Part shown: positions 21,340 to 32,379 of the stretch, in pieces
Layout of the letters: every line of letters starts with the position of its first letter
How positions within the stretch are numbered: position 1 is the stretch's first letter
Assembly (NCBI GenBank): GCA_964035795.1
Contig: OZ038321.1
Location: forward strand, 10,116,285-10,180,284
DNA from: Pterobdella sp. o SKG-2022
Lineage: Eukaryota > Annelida > Clitellata > Hirudinida > Piscicolidae
Direction of reading: 5' to 3'
Length of the DNA: 64,000 bases
The notes under the pieces: model-generated
What the model was told of the DNA's origin: nothing
Seen by the model: only the letters and a program-made list of their open reading frames with translations
The model's database searches: none
Translations under genes and position numbers: made by a program

Positions 21340-22620
21340 AGGCAAGATCCCGATTGGTTCGAATAATCAGGTGATAAACTTGAGCCCATTTTTAAAAACA
21401 AACGTGAGGCATTGCTTAGGTTGAAATTGAGACAGACCCGAAAATATTTAGCTAATTACCGTGCTGCTCGTGGTTAGGCACAGTTTAAAGTATGTAAATG
21501 CGTAAATAATTAATGGTTTAAACTCTGCTTTCGCATGGAATTTGCTAGAGATTCAGGCAATATAGGTTAATTTTCGCTTTTAATAAAAAAAGCTACAGGT
21601 CCTATTGCACAATCATGCAATGTTTTAAAGAAAAAAAACGGCACAACTATCTTAGGTGCAGTGGCAAAAACCTGAACACCACAGCGAGCTCTATGAAGTT
21701 GAAGGTCTAACCATGTCTACATGAATAACTTTCCAAACTCACCTGTTCTTCACCATTTAGACAAAACACCTGATCAAACGGAAATGTTTTCGGTCATTCA
21801 AGGCCTCCGTTCTGGTCGCGCTTTTGGTTGTGATGAGATTGTGGCCGAACTTCTTCAATCTGGGTTAGGCACTTTAGCTACGCATCTTCATTAACTAATG
21901 AATATATGCTGTCTGACCACTTCAGTACCACAGCAGTTCAAAGATGCTAAAATAACCACTTTGTAAAAAAATAAAAGAGATAGTGGTGACTGTAACAACT
22001 ACCGTAAAATTTCGCTCTTAAATGTACTGGGAAAGTTTTGGCTAAAATAATCCTTAAACGGCTTCACAGGTTAGCTGATCAAGTTTACCCAGAATTTCCA
22101 TGTGGTTTTCGTGAGCGAAGATCTACAACTGGTTTAATTTTTAGTATCCACCAATTACAAGAGAAATCGCGTGAGCAGAGAGTATATAGCGTTTGTAGAT
22201 TTTACCAAGGCGTTTGATATAATTGATCGGGAATCTTCCTATACTGTTCTTCTAAAAGTGGTTGTCCTCCAACCCTTCTCGCATTGATACGTTCATTTCA
22301 TGATGGCATTCAAGCCACAGTTCGGTTCTATAGTCAGATTTCTAAGCCATTTTCTATCATAAAAGGGGGCTGTGTATTCGCTCCAACTCTGTTTGGCTTG
22401 TACTTTTCCTATGTTTTTGAATTAGCTCATTCCAGTTTAGACAAAGACATTATATATTCCTTCTTGCACGAGACGACGGTGACTTTTTCAAGCTAGCACG
22501 TTTTTGGTCTAGATCAAAAACGAATGAAGTTACCGTTCGTGAATTGCTTTATACTGATGACGCTGCTCTTGTGCATCTTTTCCTAGTCAGATTCAAGAAT
22601 TTCTAAACTGCTTTAGTAGT
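21340..22620 (+). mobile_element. LINE-A relic, linker and N-terminal RT
   Basis: Frames assembled in order give NLPNSPVLHHLDKTPDQTE, IQGLRSGRAFGCDEIVAELL, NNYRKISLLNVLGK, LAKIILKRLHRLADQVYP, FPCGFRERRSTTGLIFSIHQ, FVDFTKAFDIIDRES, LIRSFHDGIQATVRF, GGCVFAPTLFGLYFS, and YTDDAALVH near 22548 as the active site. At least five frame breaks. The best relative is the minus-strand LINE-A at 37097-40010, but this copy belongs to a different subfamily. Confidence 0.7.
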
Positions 22621-23059
22621 GCATGTAAACATTTTTTTTAATGATATTGCTGAGCTTTTAGAAAAATATATTTTTTTGTTAAAAATGTAATTTAAATATT
22701 CAACATGAATCAGTATGCATTTTTTCATATGTTCGTAAAACTAATCATAAACCTAGAAGTAGAATATAGTATATAATTAAATTTACTTGAATATATTTAC
22801 GAGTGTTTTTTTTATCATTTCATAGCAATTAAATTTATCAATATCATTCTTTTTGTACGTTTTAATAAGTAGGATCGCAAATCTCCAAATAGATTAAGAA
22901 TTTTATAAGACTAAAATTCCAAAAATACAAAAAAATTATATATTATATTATTTTTCCAGATTTACTGTTATATTTTATATTAATAGAATTATAAGTATTT
23001 TTTTTACAATCGATCAAAATTGAACCAGCAAATTTAGTCCGATCCACGGATTATTCAAC
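22621..23059. other. AT-rich spacer, nothing recognised
   Basis: No open frame, repeat family or RNA signature seen. Confidence 0.5.
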
Positions 23060-23945
23060 AATGACCAAACGGGGCCATTAGCCTAGTAACCCCGCTGCTT
23101 TGCTGGTTATCTCCTCGTTAGAAGTAAAGGCTTAAGGAGAAAACTTGAACATGAATCAGGAGTAGAGCCTCTGGCCTCTGGTGGTTTGATGATGCATGTC
23201 TTTCCGGCAGCTCATGCATCAGCTAAATCTTTAGCTGTTTTGACCATGTCTTGCCGCTGGCTCGGGCTTTTGAGAACTTTAGAGTGAGGCTGGTGCTGCG
23301 CAAGACTTCTTCACTTAAATCTCATTTCAGCGCAGATCATGGCAACAAAACCACTAACTTTTAAAGCCTTGTGGCGTTGGGAGAGCAGCGAAGCAGCAGG
23401 TGCGAAAACACTGGAAGCTGTCGTTGCAAACCTGCTCTACAGGTGGCTTAGGCCATATGGTCGTTCTTTTTTGAATCTAGAACAGCAGAGAAGTTCGGCA
23501 GCTCTCTGAGCGACCAAGCAGCCCTTTTTAGGACAGCTCTGCTTGCGTCCTCGCAAGAGAACGGAGCTAGAAAAGGTGCTCCGAAAATAGTCTTTTCTAA
23601 TCATACTCGGTCAGCAAACCGCAGCTGGCGAGCTTCCCATCTTTGCGATTTAAATAAAAATCCATTTTTTTAATATTAGCATGCTGGAATGTTAGAACTT
23701 TAATAGATTCTAACAAATCAGAAAAACCAGAACGCAGAACAGCTCTGAGATTGCCAGAGAACTTGGGCGTTATCAAGTGGCTGCTCTCATTGAAACCCGT
23801 CTCTCAGACAAAGGACCTCTTACTGAAGTTGGTGGTGGCTACACTTTTTTCTGGAGTGGAAGAAACAAGGGTGAACGACGCGAAGCTGAAGTTGGTTTTT
23901 CTATTAAAAACCACATAGTGAAGAAGCTTGTTTATGAAGAGTTCC
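23060..23945 (+). mobile_element. LINE-A 5' end: untranslated leader and start of the endonuclease
   Basis: The GC-richer leader (23060-23680) resembles the leader of the minus-strand LINE-A at 39740-40010, sharing GGTGGCTTAGGCCATATGGTC and CAGCTCT-CTGAGCGACCAAG in similar order. The endonuclease opens with ACWNVRTLIDS, then AALIETRLSDKG, YTFFWSGRNKGERREAEVGF and SIKNHIVKKL, and is cut off at about 23945 by AT-rich sequence. ETR holds the catalytic Glu expected of AP-type endonucleases. Confidence 0.7.
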
Positions 23946-24169
23946 TTACTAAATATTATGTACTTTATAAAATATGTTTTTATATATTACTTTATACAAT
24001 AAGTTTACATTTAAAAATATTTTTAAAAATTTTAATTAAAAGTTGTAACATTATTTTTTTCATATTGATTTAGTTTTGAAACAAAAAATTAAAATTGAAT
24101 GTTAAAGGAAGAAAATTGTAATTGCTTCATGTAGTGTGAGTTAATGTCCCCCCATAACATGAAAACCAC

Positions 24170-25530
24170 GCTGATTATTTGAGGCAAACTTGCAGAACTT
24201 TGCACAGTGAATAACGGTGTCAAATAGGGAGAGACACTAGCTCCATCACTTTTTGCGCTATAATATTTTTTTGATATTCAACAGGTTTTAACGATAGAAG
24301 TGAAGGTGTTTAGTTTAGTATCGAACCACTGGAAAGCTTTTTAAAATGCAAAGTTTCACTGATAGAACCAAAATAAGGATAAGCGTGGTACGAAAATTGC
24401 TTTACGTGGATGGTTATACTATTTTAACTCACATTGAAATGGAAAAGCAACTTCTGATGGATTCCTTTGAAGCTCCGTGTACTGCACAGAGGCTGATTAT
24501 CAGTTTAAAAAAATTGTTTTGAGTATCAATCTGCTTTCGTAAAAACATTTTTCAGCCACCAACTTATGTCTACGAACAAAATCTTGCAGTCGTTCCAAAG
24601 TTTGTATGTCTCAACTGCAGTAATTCCTTCAATGATGTGTGTTCAAAAATAATTAAAGCCAGCCACGCGTTCGCTTTAACGAAAGTTAAAGTCTATAATG
24701 CGTGTGTTCTATCTGTCCTTTTTTATGTTAGTGAAACTTGAGCCGCATATAGCAGGCATCTGAAATAACTAGAACGCCTTCTCCAGAAGTGTCTGCGTTA
24801 GATTTTAGGCATAAAATAGCAGATGCACATCAGTGAAGATGAAATACAAAATGACAAATAACTCTAACATCGGAGCTCTCATTTCTAAGCAACAACTCAG
24901 ATGGAGCGGTAGGTCTGCCTAATGAACGCGCTTCAAAGTGAATTTTTACAAGCAACTCGCTGATGTCAAACCCGAAAAAAGCTTCAAAAAAATCCTTGAA
25001 ACAAATCTTCAAAAATGCGACATAAACTCTGAAACATGAGTAGTACAAAAGCAGAACAGATTAAAATGGAGAAAAATAATTCTTGAAGCAACTGATCCAT
25101 TTGAGGAAAGCAGACGAGAACACGCCAGGCTTGAAAGTGATCTCCGTAAAGGAAAATTAATGAGTATGTCACAGAACGAACTCGGGGTCAACGTGGGCAA
25201 CCATGTTTGGACAAGGATGGCTTACTGAGTCATCTTAACTCTAATCGACGTCGTGTTTTTTCGGCTAAGTATGAGAGCAGTCAAATTCTTTTTTCCAAAT
25301 GCCATCTAACAATATTTGTAGCATTTGCGTCAGTCTGTAAAAGTGTAGGTGGCTTGAAAAGGCATGAAAAATTTTTTTTGCTAGTTTCAATTTTTTACGT
25401 GAGACAGTTGTGGGAGGGTGTCTTTTGCGGTTTTGAAAAGCCACCTTCGAGCCAGGAATTGTATGCAAAGCAATGGCATTACTCGAAAACGGTGTGCAGA
25501 CATGAGCTCTCGTCGATTTGGCTAATGAGC
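24170..25530 (+). mobile_element. LINE-A relic, RT thumb to C-terminal finger
   Basis: Recognisable blocks are a degraded GETLAPSLFALYF near 24230, HIEMEKQLLMDSFEA, VKVYNACVLSVLFYVSET, AAYSRHLK, LERLLQKCLR-ILGIK, QQLRWSG, and finally SVCKSVGGLKRHEK. The last is a decayed C-terminal zinc finger of the kind kept at 14060-14145. Stops are dense, so this is old. It may be the 3' part of the copy whose 5' end is at 23060, with the middle deleted. Confidence 0.6.
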
Positions 25531-25625
25531 TAATTATATATGCAAAGATTGTAAGCAAATTATATATTCACAAAAAAATTCATTTGAAAAATTGACTGTT
25601 TTGAAAAGAAATTTTTATTTATTTA

Positions 25626-26056
25626 TTTATTTACATTTATATAGCGCAATTTTCACATAAATTAAAAATTTATCCAAGATGCTTAAGAATACAAATATAG
25701 CTTATGAAGAGATTGTAGCTTATACAAATAAGTCTTGAGCGATGATTTGAATGATTGGCGAGAAAGTGATCTGACTTCATTAAGAAGAGCGTTCCATATT
25801 GAAGGTGCTGCATGACTGAATGATCTACTGAAATACTTTGTTCTGCCAAATGGTTAGTAAAGTGGAGAGTTTCTCGATCTTAACGAGGAAAGAACATTTC
25901 TATTATAGTTGAGATTGTAGAGATATCCAAAGGTTTTTGAGTGATGACAGTTGTAGGTGAGAGCAGCTATCTTGAATATGAGCCTATTGGGTATAGGAAG
26001 CCAGTGAAGTTTGTCAAGGCATTGGGTAGATGGAGTGAAGACGTCACAGTTGAGAA
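25626..26056 (-). mobile_element. CR1-like LINE 3' end
   Basis: The minus strand reads LHWLPIPNRLIFKIAALTYN, FGYLYNLNYNRNVLSSLRSR, SHAAPSIWNALLNEVRSL, and SSLKTYLYKLQSLHKLYLYS then a stop. This is the CR1-type C-terminus ('W-SLP--IR-----SFK--LKTYL'). The 3' tail ends TTGCGCTATATAAATGTAAA in a (TAAA)n run at 25611-25636. Confidence 0.75.
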
Positions 26057-26290
26057 CAATGACAAAAAATTTGAAAAAGCAATTTGACAGATTTCAATTT
26101 TCAATTGCGGTGAAAGCAATTTTGAAAATTTGAAGTTAAATTTGACATATCTTAATTTTGTAATCTTAGAAAATTACTGTGTATAAAACAGTATATTTAC
26201 TCCTAAAAATAGCTTTAAAAAAACTTTTATTTAAAGTATCTGTTTGAACTTAAAAGTTAAATTTGGCAGATCTTAATTTTAATCTTGTAA

Positions 26291-26470
26291 TCGGCCTGTA
26301 TAGCTCAAAAAGTTTGAGCTTAGACTTATTATCTAAAATTACCGAGTTCGATTCCGCGTGGACCGACAATTAGCACCTGTTCCACAATGTGTTTGCACTA
26401 AATTAAATTTGTAGCAAGAACTTTGAACTACAATAAAAAACGTTTTATAAATACCGCATTACATTAAATT
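26291..26470 (+). mobile_element. tRNA-derived SINE, full length, diverged
   Basis: TAGCTCAAAAAGTTTGAGC stands at the A-box position and GAGTTCGATTCC at the B box. The SINE body follows (ATTAGCACCTGTTCCACA, TTTATAAATACCGCATTACA). The tRNA head is more diverged than in the copies at 15158 and 56231. It ends exactly where a minus-strand LINE-B copy begins. Confidence 0.8.
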
Positions 26471-27680
26471 ATTTAATATAAAATTTTTACGGTATGCAAC
26501 AGTTTTTCAGCTTTACCCACCGAGTCTGGAAGTAGGGCAATATCATCTGCGTAGTCTATGTTTGTTACACATAGCGCTAGATGTCTCCTACTTTTAGCTT
26601 TTTCGAGTCTAAAGCCACAATCAGCTGAATTAGATATTGCTGTTCTCCTTGCATAATCTACTGCTATTATTAACAGGTGTATCTCCCTGAAAAACTCCTG
26701 CATGAACTGGAAAAAAAACTTGTATCACCATCTGGGGAGATAACTTTAGCAGTAGTGTTTTTATATAGAAGTGAAATTGTGTTTACGGTTTCAAGAGGAA
26801 TGCTATAGGTTTTTAGTATTTCCATTAATTTTCCTCTATGAATTGAATCAAAAGCTTATTGGAAATCCACAAAAATCATAACTACCGGTAGTGTTTCTGA
26901 CTTGTCTCCTTCGATTATTCTTCTCAGTCTGAGGATTTGAGCAAGAGTGGATCGACCAGGTCTGAAGCCATTTTGGTTTGTTTTCAACTTTTCGTCTAAA
27001 ATTAGACGTATTCTATTGAGCAACATTTTATTGTGTATTTTGGATGCTGACGAAGGTAGAGTTATTCCTCGATAATTAGTGGCTATACTCAAGTCTCCTT
27101 TTTTTGGAACAGGCAAGATTGCACCTTGTAACCAGCAGTGGTGCGTCACCAAGATATTTTTTGTTGCATACATTTAATAGTTCTTCGTTCATACAGCCTG
27201 TTTTCCAAGTTTCTATTGGTATATTATCAAAGTCAGTAGCTTTGTTATTTTGAAAAGACTTTATGGAAGCTTGAAGCTCGATTGCAGTAAATTCACCAGT
27301 TTTAATTGGTAGAGTATCGAATACTTTTGGTACGGGTTGATCATCTATCTCCGGTGATTGTCCAAGAAGCTTTTGAAAGTGATCTTTCCAAATAGCAAGA
27401 CGTTCATCTGTGTAGCTTGCTTTGATTCGACCACGTTTTGGGTTTTTTCTTCTCGCCACTTCATTCACTGTATCCCATACTAGTCTAGAACGGTGATTTA
27501 TGTGCGCATCTTTGATTTCCTTTATTTTGTTTTTCACGTAATTTTTTTGTTTTTTATCATAAGCATGGTCTAGATCTTTTTTAGCCTTTTCCACAAGTAA
27601 GGTGTTTGTAAGATCGTTTTTTTCTTTCTTGCGTTTAAAAGTTTCGTTCAGATTTGATATATATATATAAGCATTAATAA
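26471..27680 (-). mobile_element. LINE-B copy, RT region, degenerate
   Basis: The minus strand runs through a Lys-rich connector (KAKKDLDHAYDKKQKNYVK), HINHRSRLVWDTVNEVARRK, GAILPVPKKGDLSIATNYRG, ITLPSSASKIHNKMLLNRI, QNGFRPGRSTLAQILRLRRI, MIFVDFQ-AFDSIHRGKLME and SLLYKNTTAKVISPDGDT, then an intact NIDYADDIALL. Frameshifts lie near 27170, 26860 and 26700. The conserved 'VLQGDT' block is garbled around 26700. Confidence 0.75.
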
Positions 27681-27876
27681 AAATACAGTATAACATGAAT
27701 ATCAAAAAAATACAAAGAAATAATTTAATTGCATTAAACAATGAATAAGAGTTTGATGGACAATAATAATAATAATAACAATAAAATGTCACTATTGAGA
27801 TGAAAATTTAAAAATAAAAAAAATCGACTAACAGGTTTTAACACGAAAGAATAAATATTTTGCCATTTATTTATAT

Positions 27877-28245
27877 TTACATATATATATTTTTATAACA
27901 TAAAGAGGCAAAAAAGAACGAAACACAAGTATACGAAAAACTAAGAAGACACCGCACAGCAAATTGCCTGAACATTACCACAAACAATGACCAGTGACTT
28001 TCAAAAAACCACTTGAATTCTCTGGGCTCATCTTTAGCCTTAGATATGTATTTTCCAAAATCAAACAAAAATGAAAAAGCATCAAAACCAAAAATACCAG
28101 AGGTTTCAAACGCTAAGGGGATCAAAATATGGCTATCTGGAAGGCTTCGATATTTTTTTATTTTTTCCATTTCTGCTTGTTGGGAAGCCCAGCCGAATTG
28201 GCTACAGTTTGAAGCAAGTTTTATTAGGTTAGGGTTATTCAACAA
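27877..28245 (-). pseudogene. retroelement-type C-terminal fragment interrupting an AP-2 mu exon
   Basis: One open frame reads NNPNLIKLASNCSQFGWASQ, QAEMEKIKKYRSLPDS, ILIPLAFETSGIFGFDAFSF and LFDFGKYISKAKDEPREF. From memory, 'AE--K--KY--L---H-F-P-AvET-G--G--a--fl--lG' is a conserved tail found after RT domains in some invertebrate retroelements; I cannot name the clade. It starts within about 15 bases of the point where the neighbouring AP-2 mu exon loses homology, so it is probably the insertion that broke that exon. Confidence 0.4.
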
Positions 28246-28257
28246 CAATCAGAATCT

Positions 28258-29102
28258 CATTTTATCATTTATCCCAAATTTGTACTCAGGCATGCCACTA
28301 AGGTAACTTTTCATAACCACTCTACTCACCACATGTGAACTCAATACTTGTTCTGAGTGAATTAATTATATTTGAATGAATATTACACTATCTTCTCTTT
28401 TTTCACTCTATATAGACCATAAATTTCATGATTATAAATGCAGTTTCAGTCAATTATACTCAAGTGACCATACTACCCCCATTTAAAAACTTTTATACAT
28501 ATACTCATTTACGTAAATCGAACTCACATGATCAAGTGATGTACACAAACACGTTTGAAATTTACGTGTTTTATTTGTTGAATATTCATATAAGGATTGA
28601 AGAATCATTAATATATAATTTAATATCTATTTCGTATCACAACGATTAGCACCTGTTTTACAGTTTTTTGGCTATATTACATTTCTAGAAAGCGCTTTGA
28701 TCTATAATAAAAAGCGCTATATAAATACCGCATTACATAACGTTCGTATCTAAAGTAACACTCCCCTTTTTTTAAACTGCATTTTGATTATAAATGCTTT
28801 TTATTATGTTGTTTGGTCTCTCTTTAATTTTTGACCCAACTATCTTAAATCGCTAGTTTTAGTCAATGCTTTCAAAGTTTACTTAACTCTTGACCATCGT
28901 TGAAATCTCTATCTCCTATAGAAAAACCCAAGTTTACAATGTATGACGTTAAGAAAGTGAATAAACCTTGATGAGACATAAGTAAATTGACAGACTCAAG
29001 AACATCGAGGAAGAGTTCATTACGCCGATATTTGATTCCTTCTCTTCTCCATCCAATTTGACCTGTCACTTGTGATGTTATTTGACTCGTTTCCTCTTTT
29101 GT
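28258..29102 (-). pseudogene. AP2M1: AP-2 complex subunit mu, two adjacent exons (fragment)
   Basis: Exon a (29102 down to 28967) encodes [40 protein letters not shown] and LMSHQ. Exon b (28352 down to 28258) encodes [32 protein letters not shown]. Both match the C-terminal cargo-binding (mu homology) domain of the clathrin adaptor AP-2 mu subunit, one of the most conserved animal proteins. Acceptors are ACTCGACAG and TTCACTCAG; the donor is CATCAAG|GTTTAT; the phases agree. Oddities: usual SPQGQ reads SHQEQ, several other conserved positions differ, exon b ends in retroelement sequence with a stop at 28249-28251, and no other AP2M1 exon was found. It is a genomic fragment, not a processed copy, since the intron is kept. 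Confidence 0.75.
28639..28740 (+). mobile_element. SINE 3' part, 5'-truncated, in the AP2M1-like intron
   Basis: It begins at GATTAGCACCTGTTTTACAG and ends ATAAATACCGCATTACATAA, matching the 3' half of the tRNA-Ile-derived SINE. The tRNA head is absent. Confidence 0.8.
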
Positions 29103-29289
29103 CTGTCGAGTCATTTTTAATAACAAGCATTAGAGCCTCTTATGTATTAATGATGAGTAGTGGTTACTGAAAATATTTTGTAGATAAGATTGGTTTTTAT
29201 TTAAACATAAATTAATTAGAAGTGCATATTCTTATTTTTGGTAAAAAGTGCTTAGGCTTATGTAAAAGATCGATGAGTGAAAAAAAAGT

Positions 29290-30165
29290 TTTATGAAGAG
29301 ATGGATAGAGGGTGTGAAGTGGAAAATGAAAAGGAAGTTTTGATTTGCTTAGAAGACTTCAATGAGCACATTGGTAAGAAGATTGGTGGGTTTAAAGGTG
29401 TTCATGGGGGTTTTGGGATAGGCAAGAGAAATGTGGAGGGAAGATCGCTCTAAGAATTTTGTGTTGAAAAGGGTTTGTGTGTGGGTAATAGTTGGTTTGA
29501 AATAAAGGATAGTAGAAAGGTTACTTTTAATGGAGGGTGCAGTGGGACAGATTGACTGTGTTGATAAGTGAGGGGGCAGAAAAAGTTTTTATAGGATGTA
29601 AGGGTAATTGGAGGTGAGCTTCAGCATAAGCTTTTGAAGGTAGTTTTAGTTGGAAAGTGGCTAGAAATGAGCGAAGTAGCTGTGCTAAAAAAGAAAATCG
29701 CACAAAAAAGTGGAAACTTTTGAATGAAGATACAGAAAAAATTTTCAGTCAAAATAGAGGTTTTTTCTGGTAGATGCGATTAGCGAGATTCATGGTTCAA
29801 ATATATAACTTCCGCTCTTGAAGCTGCTGAAGAGGTGTGTGGTATGAGTAGGGGTAAGCCTTATCACGGTGAAACTTGGTGATGGAATCAGAATGTGCAA
29901 AAAATCATCTCGGAGAAGAAAAGTTTTTGGAGGTGGTAGCAACTTCCATCGGCTGGAAATAAATCCCGCTATATCTCTGATTAAAAGAAAGCCAAGATAG
30001 CCGTTGCTGAGGCAATAAAGAAAGAGATGGTAGGCTGAAGATGACATGGGAAGAGTTGCTGAAGAAGAATAGAGCAAAGCTCAATATGATGGAAATCGAC
30101 CCAAACGACCGCCTTACGTGGAATAGAACTTTTTTCAAAAAAGCCCTACCCTCTGCTGAGAAAAA
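29290..30165 (+). mobile_element. LINE-C relic
   Basis: The first part is endonuclease: LICLEDFNEHIGKKIGGFKG (GDFN degraded to EDFN), VHGGFGIGKRNVEGRSL, LCVGNSWFEIKDSRKVTF. Near 29820 is the VCGMSRG linker block shared with 46030, and the end has EELLKKNRAKLNMMEIDPND, RLTWNRTFF. Most of the RT is deleted and stops are frequent. Confidence 0.6.
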
Positions 30166-30186
30166 AATGGGATCTAAATAGAATGA

Positions 30187-30300
30187 TGATGATGATGAGA
30201 ATAATCACGGGCTGCACCCGAGACACCAACACTCAAAACCTCCACCCAAAAACCAAAATCCTCCCACTTCAAATTCCACGCATCAAAACGCATATAAAAA
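30187..30300 (+). mobile_element. LINE-J 3' fragment
   Basis: IITGCTRDTNTQNLHPKTKI and LPLQI match the C-terminal region of LINE-J (minus strand, about 5080-5160). It is preceded by a short (GAT)n run and followed by unrelated sequence, so it is a small 5'- and 3'-truncated piece. Confidence 0.65.
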
Positions 30301-30388
30301 ACTTTGAAATAATAATCTTTGGCGCCAATCGAAGGCGGCCTGTCGAAGCTATAATGGCGGCTCGAATAGTCGACTTTGAAAACTTCGT

Positions 30389-31290
30389 TCAGCTCATTTC
30401 GCTTTTGCAAACCACATCGTTTTCCCATGGCAAATCTCTTTTTGGTTTGATTTTTTTTGGGACATATTTTTCAGCAGCTTCAGCGTGAGCTTTTATTATA
30501 TTTTCATAAATATCGTTTGTTGAAAAGTTATCAGGATTAAGGTTTTGTAGTTGTTCAAATCGGTTTCTGATTTCTACACAATAGCTATTTTTTATATTTT
30601 CATCATTTAATAATTTTGACCAATCATGACTCATTGTTTTTTTACTTTTTGAGATATTTGATCTTAGAGACAATCTGATTTTTGCTGTACATATCCTGTG
30701 ATCTGATTCAAGAGGTGAGTGTGTGTTGAACTATCGACAGTCAATAGCACTATTTTTTCATTTTCTGTCAATAAGAATATAGTCAAGTTGAGTTCTGGTT
30801 CCGTTTGGATATGTGAAAGTCCATAACTTTTCTTTATTTTTTTGAAAGTTTGTGGAAATATTGACTAGACCACAGTCGATTGTTAGATCTAACAGATACT
30901 CACCATTTCTGTTTGTATAATTATGGTAGCTGTTGGCTATACATTTATTATTGTCAATTTTAGCGTTCATATTACCTTCTATAATTAGCACATTATGTTT
31001 GGGACTGTTTTTGATTGAATCAGTCAATTGATAGTAAAAATTTTGTATTTCTAATTCGTCAGAGCAATTTGTAGGACTGTAGCATGATATCACAGTTGTT
31101 TTTGGGTTTCCATTAAAGGTCGCGACCATGATTCGTGGGCTGATTGATTCAACGCTCACTAGAGACTGGTAAGCCTTAGGGTTTATAAACATTCCAACTC
31201 CTCTAATGGTAGCGTTGTTTGTTGCTTTTTCTGCAGGGCTTGTAACGAGTGTCCAGCCGTTTCCAGTATTGCAGTATCTTATTGTTTCTT
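30389..31290 (-). mobile_element. LINE-B endonuclease region
   Basis: The minus strand reads IRYCNTGNGWTLVTSPAEKA, GVGMFINPKAYQSLVSVESI, SPRIMVATFNGNPKTTVISC, YSPTNCSDELEIQNF, HNVLIIEGNMNAKIDNN (GD of GDMNAK changed to GN), KLWTFTYPNGTRTQLDYILI, HSPLESDHRICTAKIRLSLR (SDH intact) and the start of the connector. This is the AP-type endonuclease order. It stops before the RT. Frameshifts near 30750 and 31200. Confidence 0.75.
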
Positions 31291-31787
31291 CTGGGTGATA
31301 TAACTTCTGTTGTTTATACAGGTTATATCTATATTTTATTTACTAGATAAGTATGTTAATTCATACAGTTTGTGATTATTCTTTGGAGATCTACTGTTTA
31401 TTGTTGCTGTATTTTTTGTTAGTCTACAATTCAATAAAGATCCTTTTGTTTAGCTTGTGGTAAGAGCTTTTCACCAGTAGCACATTTTTCGATTCCAACC
31501 TGATGATTCGTTGGAGAACGCGCTCCTTGTTGGTATGGGGGTATATTTTTTGTTTAGTCATAGAGTTTTTCTTTGTTGGATGAGATTTAGGGTCGCAATT
31601 CCTCTAAAAATTCACATGTTACTCTTCTAACTCGAGCAAGGTTGCCTGCAGTTGTAGCCAATAATATTTCCATTGCTAATTAAACAATTCATAATATTAT
31701 TCCTGTCATAATTCATAACTATATTATATAACCTAAGGTTCATTTCTCCATATAATCATCATTTCCTTCTTAATATATAGGTTTTTT
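31291..31787. other. no gene recognised
   Basis: Probably the decayed 5' leader of the minus-strand LINE-B copy up to about 31440. Beyond it I see no assignable sequence. Confidence 0.4.
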
Positions 31788-31892
31788 CGATCACTTTTTA
31801 AATCTTTGCAATCACTTTTTAAATCTTTGCAATCGCTTTTTAAATTTTTACAATCACTTTTTAAATCTTTTCAATCACTTTTTAAATATTTT
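31788..31892. repeat. tandem array of five 21-bp units
   Basis: Five exact-length units of CAATCACTTTTTAAATCTTTG with 1-3 substitutions each, at 31788, 31809, 31830, 31851 and 31872. The sixth decays after CAATGAGC. No frame stays open through all units on either strand. Confidence 0.95.
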
Positions 31893-32379
31893 CAATGAGC
31901 TTAAAAAAAAATTTTCAATAAAAAAACTCAATAAATATTTTTTAAAAATTCAAAAAGAATTCAAAAATTTAAATTAAAAAAATTTTTTTTTTAATTAGAA
32001 AAACTTATAAACTTTTCATATATAACGAATAAATTTTAATTATTATATTTTATATGTATTTTTGAATATATATTTTATATTCTATATCTAATTCCTACTT
32101 ACATTCTGTTTCACTTTTCAAGCTAGTAATTGTAGGGTGAGTCTGATCGAACGAAGCGTTAATCTTGTTGCTGAAATTTTTTAAAATTTGTATAAACCCG
32201 ATAAAAATAGTTAATTGAAACAAAATGATTATTTTTTTCAAAATTTGCAAGGAAAATCTTAATTTGAAGCAAACAATCAAACAAAAAAAAATTAACCTTT
32301 AATAATTGTTTTTCTCGAAATTTTGCAAAAAATTCAAAATTTTAGCAGCCAATCATAAAAGAGCAAAAGATTAACCTTC

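Noticed and set aside
21163..21345. Open frame with Ile-Tyr and Asn-Lys-Gln-Thr repeats
   Set aside because: It is only the translation of the (TA)n and (TTTG)n microsatellites.
25265..25558. Minus-strand open frame of 97 codons
   Set aside because: It overlaps the decayed plus-strand LINE-A C-terminus and has no motif of its own.
28013..28306. Plus-strand open frame of 97 codons
   Set aside because: It is the shadow of the minus-strand retroelement fragment and the AP2M1 exon.
31788..31892. CRISPR-like array
   Set aside because: Units are contiguous with no spacers, in a eukaryotic context.
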